Origin: Roseburia sp.
Lineage (GTDB): Bacteria; Bacillota_A; Clostridia; Lachnospirales; Lachnospiraceae
Length of the DNA stretch: 15,572 nt
NCBI GenBank assembly: GCA_017547315.1
Contig: JAFYQA010000090.1
Coordinates: 1-15,572 of the forward strand
Reading direction: 5' to 3'
The translations under genes were made by a program, and so were the position numbers. Shown here one piece after another: positions 7,753 to 14,107 of this stretch (positions are counted from its first letter, which is position 1; each line of letters starts with the position of its first letter). Below the pieces are notes generated by a model that saw only the letters and a program-made list of their open reading frames with translations, was not told the origin of the DNA and did no database searches.

Positions 7753-8964
7753 TTAGAAAAATACATGATTGCCAATTACCAATCCAGCATGTCCTGATTT
7801 TGTCTGTCTAAAACTTAATGCACCGCCAGTATAATCCACACCATTCAGTGCTTCCTGTGCAGCCTGGATGCAGGATTCTTTTGGTCCATTTGCTAATACA
7901 CTGGCTACTTTTCCATTTCCTGCCGGTGTAAACTGACCCGGTGAATAGATAACATCTCCGATTGTATTTGGATATCTGCCACTTCTTACACGATTCATAA
8001 CAACCGCGCCTACTGCAACTTTACCTTCATAAGATTCGCTGCCAGCCTCACACTGAATTAAAGCAGCTAAAAGAAGAACTTCATCTGTTGACGCATTAAA
8101 AGATGCGTTCTGTACAATAATCATTTCTGTAGTCTGTGCAGCTTTTCTCTTTGCTTCCGCTTCTGCTTTCTTACGAGCAATCTCTTTTTCCTCTGCAATC
8201 GTAATAGCTTCTGAAGTTGCATGTGTTACTTCCGCATAATCTGCACTAATATATCTTGTTTTTCCTGTATAACGAACTGCTAACCAACCATCTACCGGTT
8301 CAGCTTCCGGTTCTACGATTAAAACAACACCCTTAGACACTGCTGCTACAATATTGCCCTCTGTAGATGCTTCGCTTCTTACACGAATACCATTTCCAGT
8401 AACAGTTGCACGAATATCAATATTCGCATTTGCATATGCTAACGCATCTAAACCGTAAATACAATATTCATTCTTTACGTATCCGTCTACATTACCTGAT
8501 TTAATATGTGTCCATTCCTCGCCGATTTCAACAATCTCAGCAACGTCACCTTTTCTAAAGCGACCAACAATTTCTGACTCTGCATTAGCCTCTGCTCTGA
8601 CATTCATTTTGTCCTTTACATTTGCCATAACACGATTCTGCCATAACTGTTCTTCTTCTGTAAGAATTGGACCATCCGGTATAGATGCAATTGTCTCTTC
8701 TGCAGCAGTTACAACAATCGTCTGCATCTGAGCATAATCTACTTTCTGAACATCTGTTAATGCCTGCTCTTCTATCTCATTTAACGAAAGAACTACCCCT
8801 GCTGTTCTTCCTTCTACAACCATCACGTCTGCTGATGCCACTTCTAAAGCTGTCGCCTTATTCATTTCATTTGTCGCATCTGTTGTTCCTGCAATAACAC
8901 ACATAACTACCAAACCAAGTGCAACTGCAACCGCGTCTTTTATCGCTTTCCTTTTTAAATTCAT
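7753..8964 (-). CDS. exported SleB-type cell wall hydrolase with two SH3 domains
   Basis: A secreted peptidoglycan hydrolase of the SleB/CwlJ (Hydrolase_2) family, expected to cleave the glycan strand. The 403 residues show: basic N-terminus and hydrophobic segment (about 9-28) as signal peptide or anchor; a spacer; bacterial SH3 domain 1 (about 112-170, MNVRAEANAESEIVGRFRKG); SH3 domain 2 (about 185-247, GIRVRSEASTEGNIVAAVSKG); a Lys/Ala/Glu helical linker (about 252-278); and the catalytic domain (about 293-403), with the presumed catalytic E306 in IQCEAGSESYEGKVAVGAVVMNRV. The C-terminus GLVIGNHVFF is typical of the family. GGAGG lies four bases before the ATG. The promoter and terminator make it monocistronic. 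WalR-like repeats in the 5' region fit a cell wall stress regulon. It is more likely a vegetative or general hydrolase than the spore germination enzyme, since the SH3 pair is not typical of SleB itself. Confidence 0.92.
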   Translation of the reverse strand: MNLKRKAIKDAVAVALGLVVMCVIAGTTDATNEMNKATALEVASADVMVVEGRTAGVVLSLNEIEEQALTDVQKVDYAQMQTIVVTAAEETIASIPDGPILTEEEQLWQNRVMANVKDKMNVRAEANAESEIVGRFRKGDVAEIVEIGEEWTHIKSGNVDGYVKNEYCIYGLDALAYANANIDIRATVTGNGIRVRSEASTEGNIVAAVSKGVVLIVEPEAEPVDGWLAVRYTGKTRYISADYAEVTHATSEAITIAEEKEIARKKAEAEAKRKAAQTTEMIIVQNASFNASTDEVLLLAALIQCEAGSESYEGKVAVGAVVMNRVRSGRYPNTIGDVIYSPGQFTPAGNGKVASVLANGPKESCIQAAQEALNGVDYTGGALSFRQTKSGHAGLVIGNHVFF

Positions 8965-8998
8965 AAAACCTCCATATATATCTATCTTATTAAATAGT

Positions 8999-9055
8999 AT
9001 TACACATTTGTTTCAATTTATTCATTTTTGTTACAATTGTTACAGATTTGTTACA
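8999..9055 (-). promoter_or_regulatory. WalR (YycF)-like operator repeats in the hydrolase 5' region
   Basis: On the minus strand, TGTAAC-N5-TGTAAC (9039-9055) matches the published WalR consensus TGTWAH-N5-TGTWAH at every defined position. A further TGTAAC half-site lies at 9030-9035. TGAAAC-N5-TGTAAT (8999-9015) matches 11 of 12. The first box lies at the expected transcription start, just below the -10 box, a position that in Bacillus goes with repression. Binding is inferred. Confidence 0.5.
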
Positions 9056-9061
9056 ATGGCG

Positions 9062-9090
9062 ATTATAACAAAGCCCCCTTGCAAAGTCAA
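9062..9090 (-). promoter_or_regulatory. sigma-A promoter of the cell wall hydrolase gene
   Basis: TTGACT (9085-9090), 17-bp spacer, TATAAT (9062-9067) on the minus strand: 5 of 6 and 6 of 6 matches. Predicted start near 9055 gives a leader of about 90 nt. This is the best promoter in the window. Confidence 0.85.
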
Positions 9091-9114
9091 CATTTTCAAG
9101 GATTTTCGTTCATC

Positions 9115-9133
9115 TTTGGTAATGTTTGGTAAT
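9115..9133. repeat. 10-bp tandem direct repeat upstream of the hydrolase promoter
   Basis: TTTGGTAAT occurs twice with a 10-bp period (9115-9123 and 9125-9133), about 60-78 bp upstream of the predicted start of the hydrolase transcript. One-turn spacing is typical of a site read from one face of the helix by an activator, but two copies in AT-rich DNA may be chance. Confidence 0.4.
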
Positions 9134-9172
9134 TTTATCCGGTATAAAAGTACTATTTTCATCATATTTGTA

Positions 9173-9466
9173 TCAAAAAAACTCTGATAATACTTCATTT
9201 ATTAACACTTCCGGCTCTTCCTGCTTCACATTCCATGTATTTTTCTGCCTTTCCTCTTTCTCTATACCAGCTTCACATTCTCTTAATTTTTGTATATTGT
9301 TAATTTCCAATTCTGTGCCATTATCTCCCGTAACCATTGCCCCCACTAGCTTCGTCTCTCCATTTTCTATACTTTTCATTTGTTGTAACATCAACCTGCT
9401 CAAACGCATAATCTGTATTAAAATCAGCGCCTGAAAAAGCAAATTCATTCCTAATAAAGTTTCCAT
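9173..9466 (-). CDS. small membrane-anchored protein of unknown function
   Basis: A 97-residue protein I do not recognise. Residues about 4-20 (LLGMNLLFQALILIQIM) form one hydrophobic helix with basic residues just after it (RLSRLMLQQMK), suggesting a membrane anchor. The rest is hydrophilic and highly charged, with Glu-rich stretches and no cysteine pairs or catalytic motif. The start is well supported: AGGGG lies eight bases upstream of the ATG and a TATAAT box 36 bp upstream. It is divergent from murG and 208 bp from the hydrolase start, between two cell-wall genes, so an envelope role is possible but only by association. There is no clear terminator after it; the hydrolase promoter lies in the gap. 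Confidence 0.7.
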   Translation of the reverse strand: METLLGMNLLFQALILIQIMRLSRLMLQQMKSIENGETKLVGAMVTGDNGTELEINNIQKLRECEAGIEKEERQKNTWNVKQEEPEVLINEVLSEFF

Positions 9467-9501
9467 TTTATATCCCCTTTCTTAACTAAAAACTATTTTT
9501 T

Positions 9502-9530
9502 ATTATAATTTTTCCATTTCTCTTTTTAAA
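9502..9530 (-). promoter_or_regulatory. candidate promoter of the small membrane protein gene
   Basis: Minus strand: TTTAAA (9525-9530), 17-bp spacer, perfect TATAAT (9502-9507). The -35 box is weak (4 of 6) and the surroundings are AT-rich, but it is well placed for the start at 9466. Confidence 0.5.
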
Positions 9531-9594
9531 GTATTTGGGGGACACTTTCCATCGCAAGTTTCGACAGAATTTTCCATTTCTTTACAGTCTTTTC

Positions 9595-9623
9595 TTGACT
9601 TTTACGCATAAGGGTATTATAAA
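9595..9623 (+). promoter_or_regulatory. sigma-A promoter of murG
   Basis: TTGACT (9595-9600), 17-bp spacer, TATAAA (9618-9623): 5 of 6 at each box. Predicted start near 9630, giving a leader of about 45 nt before the ATG at 9676. It also argues against longer coding starts upstream. Confidence 0.8.
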
Positions 9624-9675
9624 TAGGGAAAACATACTTAATAATTATCTGCTCTTTATGAAAGGCGGTACTTTT

Positions 9676-10746
9676 ATGAAAAAAATCCTTATGACAGGCG
9701 GCGGAACCGCCGGACATGTAACACCAAACATTGCATTATTTCCTGCATTACGAGATGCTGGCTACGAGATTTCTTACATCGGTTCCTATGAAGGAATCGA
9801 AAAACGTTTAATAAATGAACAGGGAATTCCTTATTACGGCATTTCTTCCGGCAAACTCAGACGCTATTTTGATCCAAAGAACTTCTCCGATCCTTTCAAA
9901 GTAATAAAGGGCTTAGGTCAGTCTGTTGGTCTTCTTAAAAAAATAAAACCGGATGTTGTATTTTCAAAAGGCGGATTTGTTTCCGTACCTGTTGTTCTTG
10001 CTGCAAGACTTTGTAAAATCCCGGCTATTATACACGAATCGGACATTACACCGGGCCTTGCAAACAAATTAGCTATACCAGGGGCAACCAAAGTCTGTTG
10101 TAACTTCCCAGAAACTTTAAAATACCTCCCGGCAGACAAAGCGGTTTATACCGGTTCTCCTATACGTCAGGAGCTCTTATCTGGAGATGTTAACAAAGCG
10201 CTGGCATTTTGTAAGCTTACAGCAAAAACCAAACCTGTTCTTCTGATTATCGGAGGAAGCACTGGTTCAAAAGCTATTAATGCCGCAATAAGAGAAGCAC
10301 TTCCACAGTTGCTAGAAAAGTATATTGTCATTCATCTTTGTGGAAAAAATAATTTGGATACATCCTTAGAAGGAACAGAAGGTTATTTACAATATGAATA
10401 CATCGGAAAAGAACTTGCAGATTTATTTGCATTATCCGATTTAATTATTTCCCGTGCCGGTGCCAATGCTATCTGTGAACTCTTAGCATTACGTAAACCA
10501 AACATTTTAATTCCGCTTTCTGCAGCTGCAAGCCGCGGAGATCAGATTTTAAATGCCAATTCATTCAAAAATTCCGGCTACAGTTATGTTTTAGAAGAAG
10601 AAAAACTTACCACCTCTTCTTTACATGAGGCTATTACTGAAGTTTGGAACAATAAAAATACTTATATCGACGCTATGAATAAAAGCCAAAACAAAGATTC
10701 TATTCAAACTATTGTCGAACTAATCGAGATGGTTTCTAAAAAGTAA
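9676..10746 (+). CDS. murG: MurG-type N-acetylglucosaminyltransferase (lipid II synthesis)
   Basis: Transfers GlcNAc from UDP-GlcNAc to lipid I to make lipid II at the inner face of the membrane. The 356 residues form the two-domain GT-B fold: glycine loop GGGTAGH at 8-14 ([11 protein letters not shown]), [11 protein letters not shown] near 97-107, [12 protein letters not shown] at 120-131, second glycine loop GGSTGS at 193-198, donor-site [11 protein letters not shown] at 259-269 and SRGDQ at 286-290. HESDxTPGLANK and [10 protein letters not shown] resemble the Staphylococcus/Enterococcus MurG form more than the E. coli one. The start is ATG 9676, with AAAGGCGG nine bases upstream; an in-frame TTG at 9535 lies before the promoter, and ATG 9658 has no ribosome site. 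It stands outside any division/cell-wall cluster, is the only plus-strand gene, and ends in a terminator shared with the HIT gene. A second copy elsewhere in the genome is possible. Confidence 0.93.
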   Translation: MKKILMTGGGTAGHVTPNIALFPALRDAGYEISYIGSYEGIEKRLINEQGIPYYGISSGKLRRYFDPKNFSDPFKVIKGLGQSVGLLKKIKPDVVFSKGGFVSVPVVLAARLCKIPAIIHESDITPGLANKLAIPGATKVCCNFPETLKYLPADKAVYTGSPIRQELLSGDVNKALAFCKLTAKTKPVLLIIGGSTGSKAINAAIREALPQLLEKYIVIHLCGKNNLDTSLEGTEGYLQYEYIGKELADLFALSDLIISRAGANAICELLALRKPNILIPLSAAASRGDQILNANSFKNSGYSYVLEEEKLTTSSLHEAITEVWNNKNTYIDAMNKSQNKDSIQTIVELIEMVSKK

Positions 10747-10816
10747 AAAAGAGGCTGCTCTTACGCTATGATCTGCTATAAAACATAACGTAGGAGCAGC
10801 CTCTTTGACTTTTATT
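10740..10816. terminator. long bidirectional terminator between murG and the HIT gene
   Basis: Arms 10748-10770 and 10784-10806 pair over 23 positions with one C-A mismatch (10766/10788) and one G-T wobble, around a 13-nt loop. The plus strand continues GACTTTTATT and the minus strand TTTTTTACTTTTT, so it can end both converging transcripts, especially that of the HIT gene. Confidence 0.85.
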
Positions 10817-10824
10817 CTGTAAAT

Positions 10825-11238
10825 TTATTCTACAAGAGCTGCTGTAATTTCAGCAAATTCCTCAGGCGAAAATGTCTCATGATTCCATACTAAAATATCC
10901 TTATTGGCCTTCGCATTTTCATATCTAGGAATTAAATGCATATGGAAGTGGAATACAGTCTGACCTGCTACTTCATTATTATTCTGAAGAAGATTAAATC
11001 CATCGCATCCAAGCACCTTCGTCATGCGGGTTGCTAACTTCTTAGCCAATTTCATAGCTCTTGCTACTACTTCTTCATCAATGTCATATATGTTTGCATA
11101 ATGCTCTTTTGGAACGATTAATGCATGTCCCTTACTAGCCGGATTAATATCTAAAAAAACTTTAAACTCCTCATCTTCATAAATCGTATAAGACGGAATC
11201 TCTCCTGCTATAATCTTACAAAAAATACAATCTGCCAT
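10825..11238 (-). CDS. HIT (histidine triad) family protein
   Basis: A nucleotide-binding hydrolase or transferase of the HIT superfamily; HINT-type members hydrolyse AMP-amidates such as aminoacyl adenylates. The 137 residues are typical. The histidine triad reads H97-F-H99-M-H101 in VFHFHMHLIPR, H99 being the catalytic position, and GHALIVPKEHY at 37-47 is the other conserved block. C4 and C7 at the N-terminus (DCIFCKI) fit the zinc-site pair common in bacterial HIT proteins. A GGAG motif lies about nine bases before the ATG. The gene is 51 bp downstream of the flavodoxin/SCP2-like gene and probably cotranscribed with it. The exact substrate cannot be told from sequence. Confidence 0.93.
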   Translation of the reverse strand: MADCIFCKIIAGEIPSYTIYEDEEFKVFLDINPASKGHALIVPKEHYANIYDIDEEVVARAMKLAKKLATRMTKVLGCDGFNLLQNNNEVAGQTVFHFHMHLIPRYENAKANKDILVWNHETFSPEEFAEITAALVE

Positions 11239-11289
11239 GTCTATGCTCTCCTCTATTCTTAATTTTTGACATCTAATATGGTATTAATT

Positions 11290-12285
11290 CTAATTTGAAA
11301 ATGCAAATAACGTATCTAACATACGCAAAATTTTAAAATTACCTTTAGCAGGCATCTCTCCTGTCATAAATGCTCTTTGGAATGTCATTTGTCCCGAAAC
11401 AATACTTTGCATCAAATTAGCAGACACTTTTACCAATACATCAATATTTTCTTCTTGTGCGTATCGGATATCCAGACTATCCTTCTTTACTCCTATAAAT
11501 AACGGTTTTTTCATTCCATCTATCATAAGTAAATATCTTGCTGAAAAATCCAATTCTGGTTGGAATCGACTTTTAAACTCGTTAATATATAAGTCTTCTG
11601 AGTCGCCCTCTTTCTTACCCAGCATATCCTTAAACATAGATGCCAGTTCTTCGATATCTTCTTTTTGTTTCTTTACATATGAATCATCCGAAATATACTT
11701 TGAAAGTTGTTCACTTTCCTGAGGTGTCAATTCCATCTGTGTCGTGCGTAATACATTCTGTTTTACTGCCTGACTACTGCTAGGAAGGCTTTTAAGTTTT
11801 TGAGAAATTGTACGATACAAATTCTCTGCCTTCTTTTCGATAATCAAATTGTATTCCTCATTCATTTCGAAATTAACTAAATCTTCTACATAGCCACTAA
11901 GACCGGCACATGGAAGACCACCTAAAATCTCCCACGCATTTGCAAGCGTCAATTCGCCTTCTCGCTCTCCGTATGTCGTCGACATAACGATTGGCTGCAT
12001 ATATGTAGTTGAAATCTTTTCCTTATCCGCATATAACCAACACGCATCTAAAAACTGTTGCATGTATCCACCAATCCCAAGCCACTCTACCGTCGTTCCT
12101 AAAATAATGCCATCAGCATCTTTTAATGTCTGTGGAAGTGTCGTAATTTCATTTTTATGTTCTACAATATTAATTCTCTCAACCGAAACTCTAAGTTCCT
12201 TCAACACCTCTTCCATTTTATTTAATACATATAATGTAGGGTCATCCAAAACACCTCTGCCACCATAGTAAATATTTACTTTCAT
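11290..12285 (-). CDS. flavodoxin-like / SCP2-like fusion protein
   Basis: A 331-residue cytoplasmic protein in two parts. Residues 1-165 look like an NAD(P)H-dependent FMN reductase or flavodoxin fold: strand MKVNIYYGGRG, strand ADGIILGTTVEWLGIGGYMQQFLD at 57-80 (the usual flavin-contact loop) and strand QPIVMSTTYGEREGE at 97-111. A helical, polar linker (about 165-230) follows. Residues about 232-331 resemble an SCP2 (sterol carrier protein 2-like) lipid-binding domain: FSARYLLMIDG, IDVLVKVSANLMQSIVSGQM and TFQRAFMTGEMPAKGNFKIL have the SCP2 pattern of a strand, a helix entering the cavity, and a final (F/M)xGxxxxxG segment. GAGG lies seven bases upstream of the ATG. A lipid-quinone or other hydrophobic substrate is a plausible guess only. 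It heads a probable two-gene operon with the HIT gene. Confidence 0.82.
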   Translation of the reverse strand: MKVNIYYGGRGVLDDPTLYVLNKMEEVLKELRVSVERINIVEHKNEITTLPQTLKDADGIILGTTVEWLGIGGYMQQFLDACWLYADKEKISTTYMQPIVMSTTYGEREGELTLANAWEILGGLPCAGLSGYVEDLVNFEMNEEYNLIIEKKAENLYRTISQKLKSLPSSSQAVKQNVLRTTQMELTPQESEQLSKYISDDSYVKKQKEDIEELASMFKDMLGKKEGDSEDLYINEFKSRFQPELDFSARYLLMIDGMKKPLFIGVKKDSLDIRYAQEENIDVLVKVSANLMQSIVSGQMTFQRAFMTGEMPAKGNFKILRMLDTLFAFSN

Positions 12286-12342
12286 GTATAATCCTCGCTT
12301 TAATCTGCATTTCTTTTCAAACTTTCTTCCTTATAGTATATT

Positions 12343-12371
12343 AGTATATAGATATTCGCAGATAAAATCAA
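12343..12371 (-). promoter_or_regulatory. candidate sigma-A promoter of the flavodoxin/SCP2-like gene
   Basis: Minus strand: TTGATT (12366-12371), 17-bp spacer, TATACT (12343-12348): 4 of 6 and 5 of 6. It lies in the 115-bp gap after the FHA gene, about 58 bp before the ATG. No convincing terminator precedes it, so read-through from the pilus module is possible. Confidence 0.6.
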
Positions 12372-12400
12372 TCTTTTTGCGAGTTTTAAAGCCGTACCGC

Positions 12401-13477
12401 TCACAAAAAACGATACCGTTCATTTGCAAAATAAATACTATCTCCTTTCTTTAGACTCACTTTCGTTTTATAACTCAATAAGCCTCCATTGATTTTCGTT
12501 CCATTTGTAGAATTCAAATCCTCAATAAAGTATACACCTTCCCGATTGGTTATTCTCGCATGGCATCTACTAATTGTGGGATAATTAATTACTCCATCAC
12601 ACTCTTTTGCACTCCCAATCGAAAATGGTACCTTTGAAATCACAATATCCGGAAGCAGATTATCTCCCTCATAGTGTAAAATAGCACTTAATTCGCCTTC
12701 TGTATCCGTTAACAGTTTCGTCTCTTCCCATTCTTTCGAATGTTCCTCCACTTCAAATTCCACCCGATTCTTCTCTTTTGTTTTTCGTGATACTCTTTGT
12801 ATCTGCTCCTTTATCCATCCCATTGTACTATCCCATATCCCTCTTCTATCCATTGCTTCTACTTTTTCATATACCTCTTCCTGCCAATTTTCCTCATTCC
12901 TACCAACAACCTCTATATTCTCTATTTCATTTTCTAATTGAGGGCTTTTATAAAAGTATTCTTGTATATCACTTATGCAAAACAATGGATTCTGAACAAC
13001 TTCATAAATATCATATGCCAATTGAACGGCCTGTATATTCTTATGATCCGTTTTGGCAAGAATATATTCCATCAAACGTGTAAGACATACCTGCAAAGAC
13101 TCCTTTGTCTCAGGATAATAGCAAAAATGGACTGTCTTTGTTCTCACATCCCAAAAAATCGTTTCAGGAGTCAACAACAAACCTTCTCTCCAAAGCAAAT
13201 GTTTTTCAAGCTGTTTAACTGCCACCTCTATTCCCACTAATAGCGTTTTTAATATAACCTCATCCGCCATTGCGCCTTCCAATAAATTATCCAGCGCTTG
13301 TTTTCCCGTAATATCATAACGCAACCAACATTTATTATTTTCACGTTGTTGTAAAACTGGAAGAATTCCTTCTAACTGATTTCTTTCTAACATTTCTTCC
13401 TCTATCTTACTCAACGAATGTGCCAAATCGATTCGCATATACCCAAATTGTACATTCCGTATATATTCAATATTCAT
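12401..13477 (-). CDS. DUF6382-like protein with C-terminal FHA domain
   Basis: A soluble 358-residue protein. Its C-terminal 95 residues (about 264-358) are a forkhead-associated domain, which binds phosphothreonine peptides: FSIGSAKECDGVI, SRCHARI at 303-309 and DLNSTNGTKING at 320-331 include the phosphate-contacting Ser/Arg and the loop Asn-Gly. The N-terminal part (about 1-190) resembles, from memory, DUF6382, a domain of unknown role in clostridial FHA proteins (unverified). A charged linker follows, with no membrane segment. I choose ATG 13477, which has GGAG six bases upstream, over a TTG four codons earlier; it then overlaps the small pseudopilin gene by 11 bp. FHA proteins occur with type VI, type VII and Tad systems; here it is the last gene of a Tad-like module, suggesting phospho-dependent regulation or assembly. 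No kinase is in view. Confidence 0.85.
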   Translation of the reverse strand: MNIEYIRNVQFGYMRIDLAHSLSKIEEEMLERNQLEGILPVLQQRENNKCWLRYDITGKQALDNLLEGAMADEVILKTLLVGIEVAVKQLEKHLLWREGLLLTPETIFWDVRTKTVHFCYYPETKESLQVCLTRLMEYILAKTDHKNIQAVQLAYDIYEVVQNPLFCISDIQEYFYKSPQLENEIENIEVVGRNEENWQEEVYEKVEAMDRRGIWDSTMGWIKEQIQRVSRKTKEKNRVEFEVEEHSKEWEETKLLTDTEGELSAILHYEGDNLLPDIVISKVPFSIGSAKECDGVINYPTISRCHARITNREGVYFIEDLNSTNGTKINGGLLSYKTKVSLKKGDSIYFANERYRFL

Positions 13478-13685
13478 ATTCTTCTCCAAGCAAATCCTCT
13501 ATTATTTCTCTACGATACATACTCTGAATCAAATCTATTGTTTCACTTTTTCCATACTGCTCTGCTGTTATATCTACCTCATCACATAATTCCGTTCCCA
13601 GTATGATTACGCTACAAATACACAACAATACTATTGGAAACACAACTGCCGCTTCTACCGTAAAACTTCCTTTACACCATCTCAT
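13467..13685 (-). CDS. tiny TadE-like pseudopilin
   Basis: A 72-residue prepilin-like protein. MRWCKGSFTVEAAVVFPIVLL shows the prepilin peptidase signature: basic leader, cleavage expected after G6, Glu at mature position 5 (E11), then a hydrophobic helix (about 12-30). The mature product would have 66 residues with a short, acidic periplasm-like or surface domain ending EYEY. The FTVEAAVVFP core matches TadE/TadG-type proteins. Its ATG overlaps the peptidase stop as ATGA without its own strong ribosome site, implying translational coupling, and its 3' end overlaps the FHA gene. The size is well below usual TadE (about 150 or more), so it may be a minor pilin or a reduced TadE. No frameshift is visible. 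Confidence 0.82.
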   Translation of the reverse strand: MRWCKGSFTVEAAVVFPIVLLCICSVIILGTELCDEVDITAEQYGKSETIDLIQSMYRREIIEDLLGEEYEY

Positions 13686-14107
13686 AAAACAAATAAAACA
13701 TATGCCGTTAATACAAACGGTCCCAACGCCATACTCTCATTTCTCCCTTTTTTCTTTAATGCAACACACACCACCGCAAACACTCCTGCTAATATTAACG
13801 TCCCCAAAAGTAGCACCGCATTTTCTTTGAATCCCAAAAACAATCCTGTTACCACAAAAAGCCATCCATCACCAAATCCAATACTCTCTCGTGTACACCA
13901 AGCCACAAATAATATGCCAATCCCTACCGACGCACCGCTTATTGCCTGCCACAATGTTTCCCAACTCCCGCACAGTAAGATTCCTATCGTTCCAATAAGT
14001 ATCAACTGCCTTGTATCCAATAACTGTGTTTTATAATCACTCCATGAAACAACAAACAATGCCAATAACAATACAACTTTCGATATTATTTCCAGCACTT
14101 CGAGCAC
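13682..14107 (-). CDS. type IV prepilin peptidase (A24 family, TadV/CpaA-like)
   Basis: A membrane aspartic protease that cleaves prepilin leaders at the cytoplasmic face. The 141 residues form the short peptidase-only version without the N-terminal methylase domain, as in Tad systems. The two catalytic aspartates are D24 (SWSDYKTQLLD) and D80 in GFGDG (77-81). About five hydrophobic segments are visible (9-21, 35-47, 58-70, 82-102, 104-115), with a C-terminal hydrophobic tail after ALGPFVL. The start is GTG at 14107, with GGGGGAG eight bases upstream, overlapping the TadE-like gene by 22 bp. Its likely substrates, with KGS-x-TVEA signatures, are encoded on both sides. Confidence 0.9.
   Translation of the reverse strand: MLEVLEIISKVVLLLALFVVSWSDYKTQLLDTRQLILIGTIGILLCGSWETLWQAISGASVGIGILFVAWCTRESIGFGDGWLFVVTGLFLGFKENAVLLLGTLILAGVFAVVCVALKKKGRNESMALGPFVLTAYVLFVL

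Noticed and set aside
8990..9025. Eleven-codon leader peptide in the hydrolase 5' region
   Set aside because: No ribosome site, and the stretch is better explained by the repeated TGTAAC elements; there is no run of regulatory codons.
9535..9675. In-frame 47-codon extension of murG from a TTG at 9535
   Set aside because: The sigma-A promoter at 9595-9623 lies inside it, it has no ribosome site, and the catalytic glycine loop of MurG normally begins a few residues after the start, as it does from 9676.
10748..10806. The 23-position inverted repeat after murG as a mobile element
   Set aside because: It sits exactly between convergent genes, with T-rich flanks on both strands, so a bidirectional terminator explains it.
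12286..12400. Terminator after the FHA gene
   Set aside because: No stem of useful length is followed by a U-tract; only the candidate promoter for the next gene is seen.
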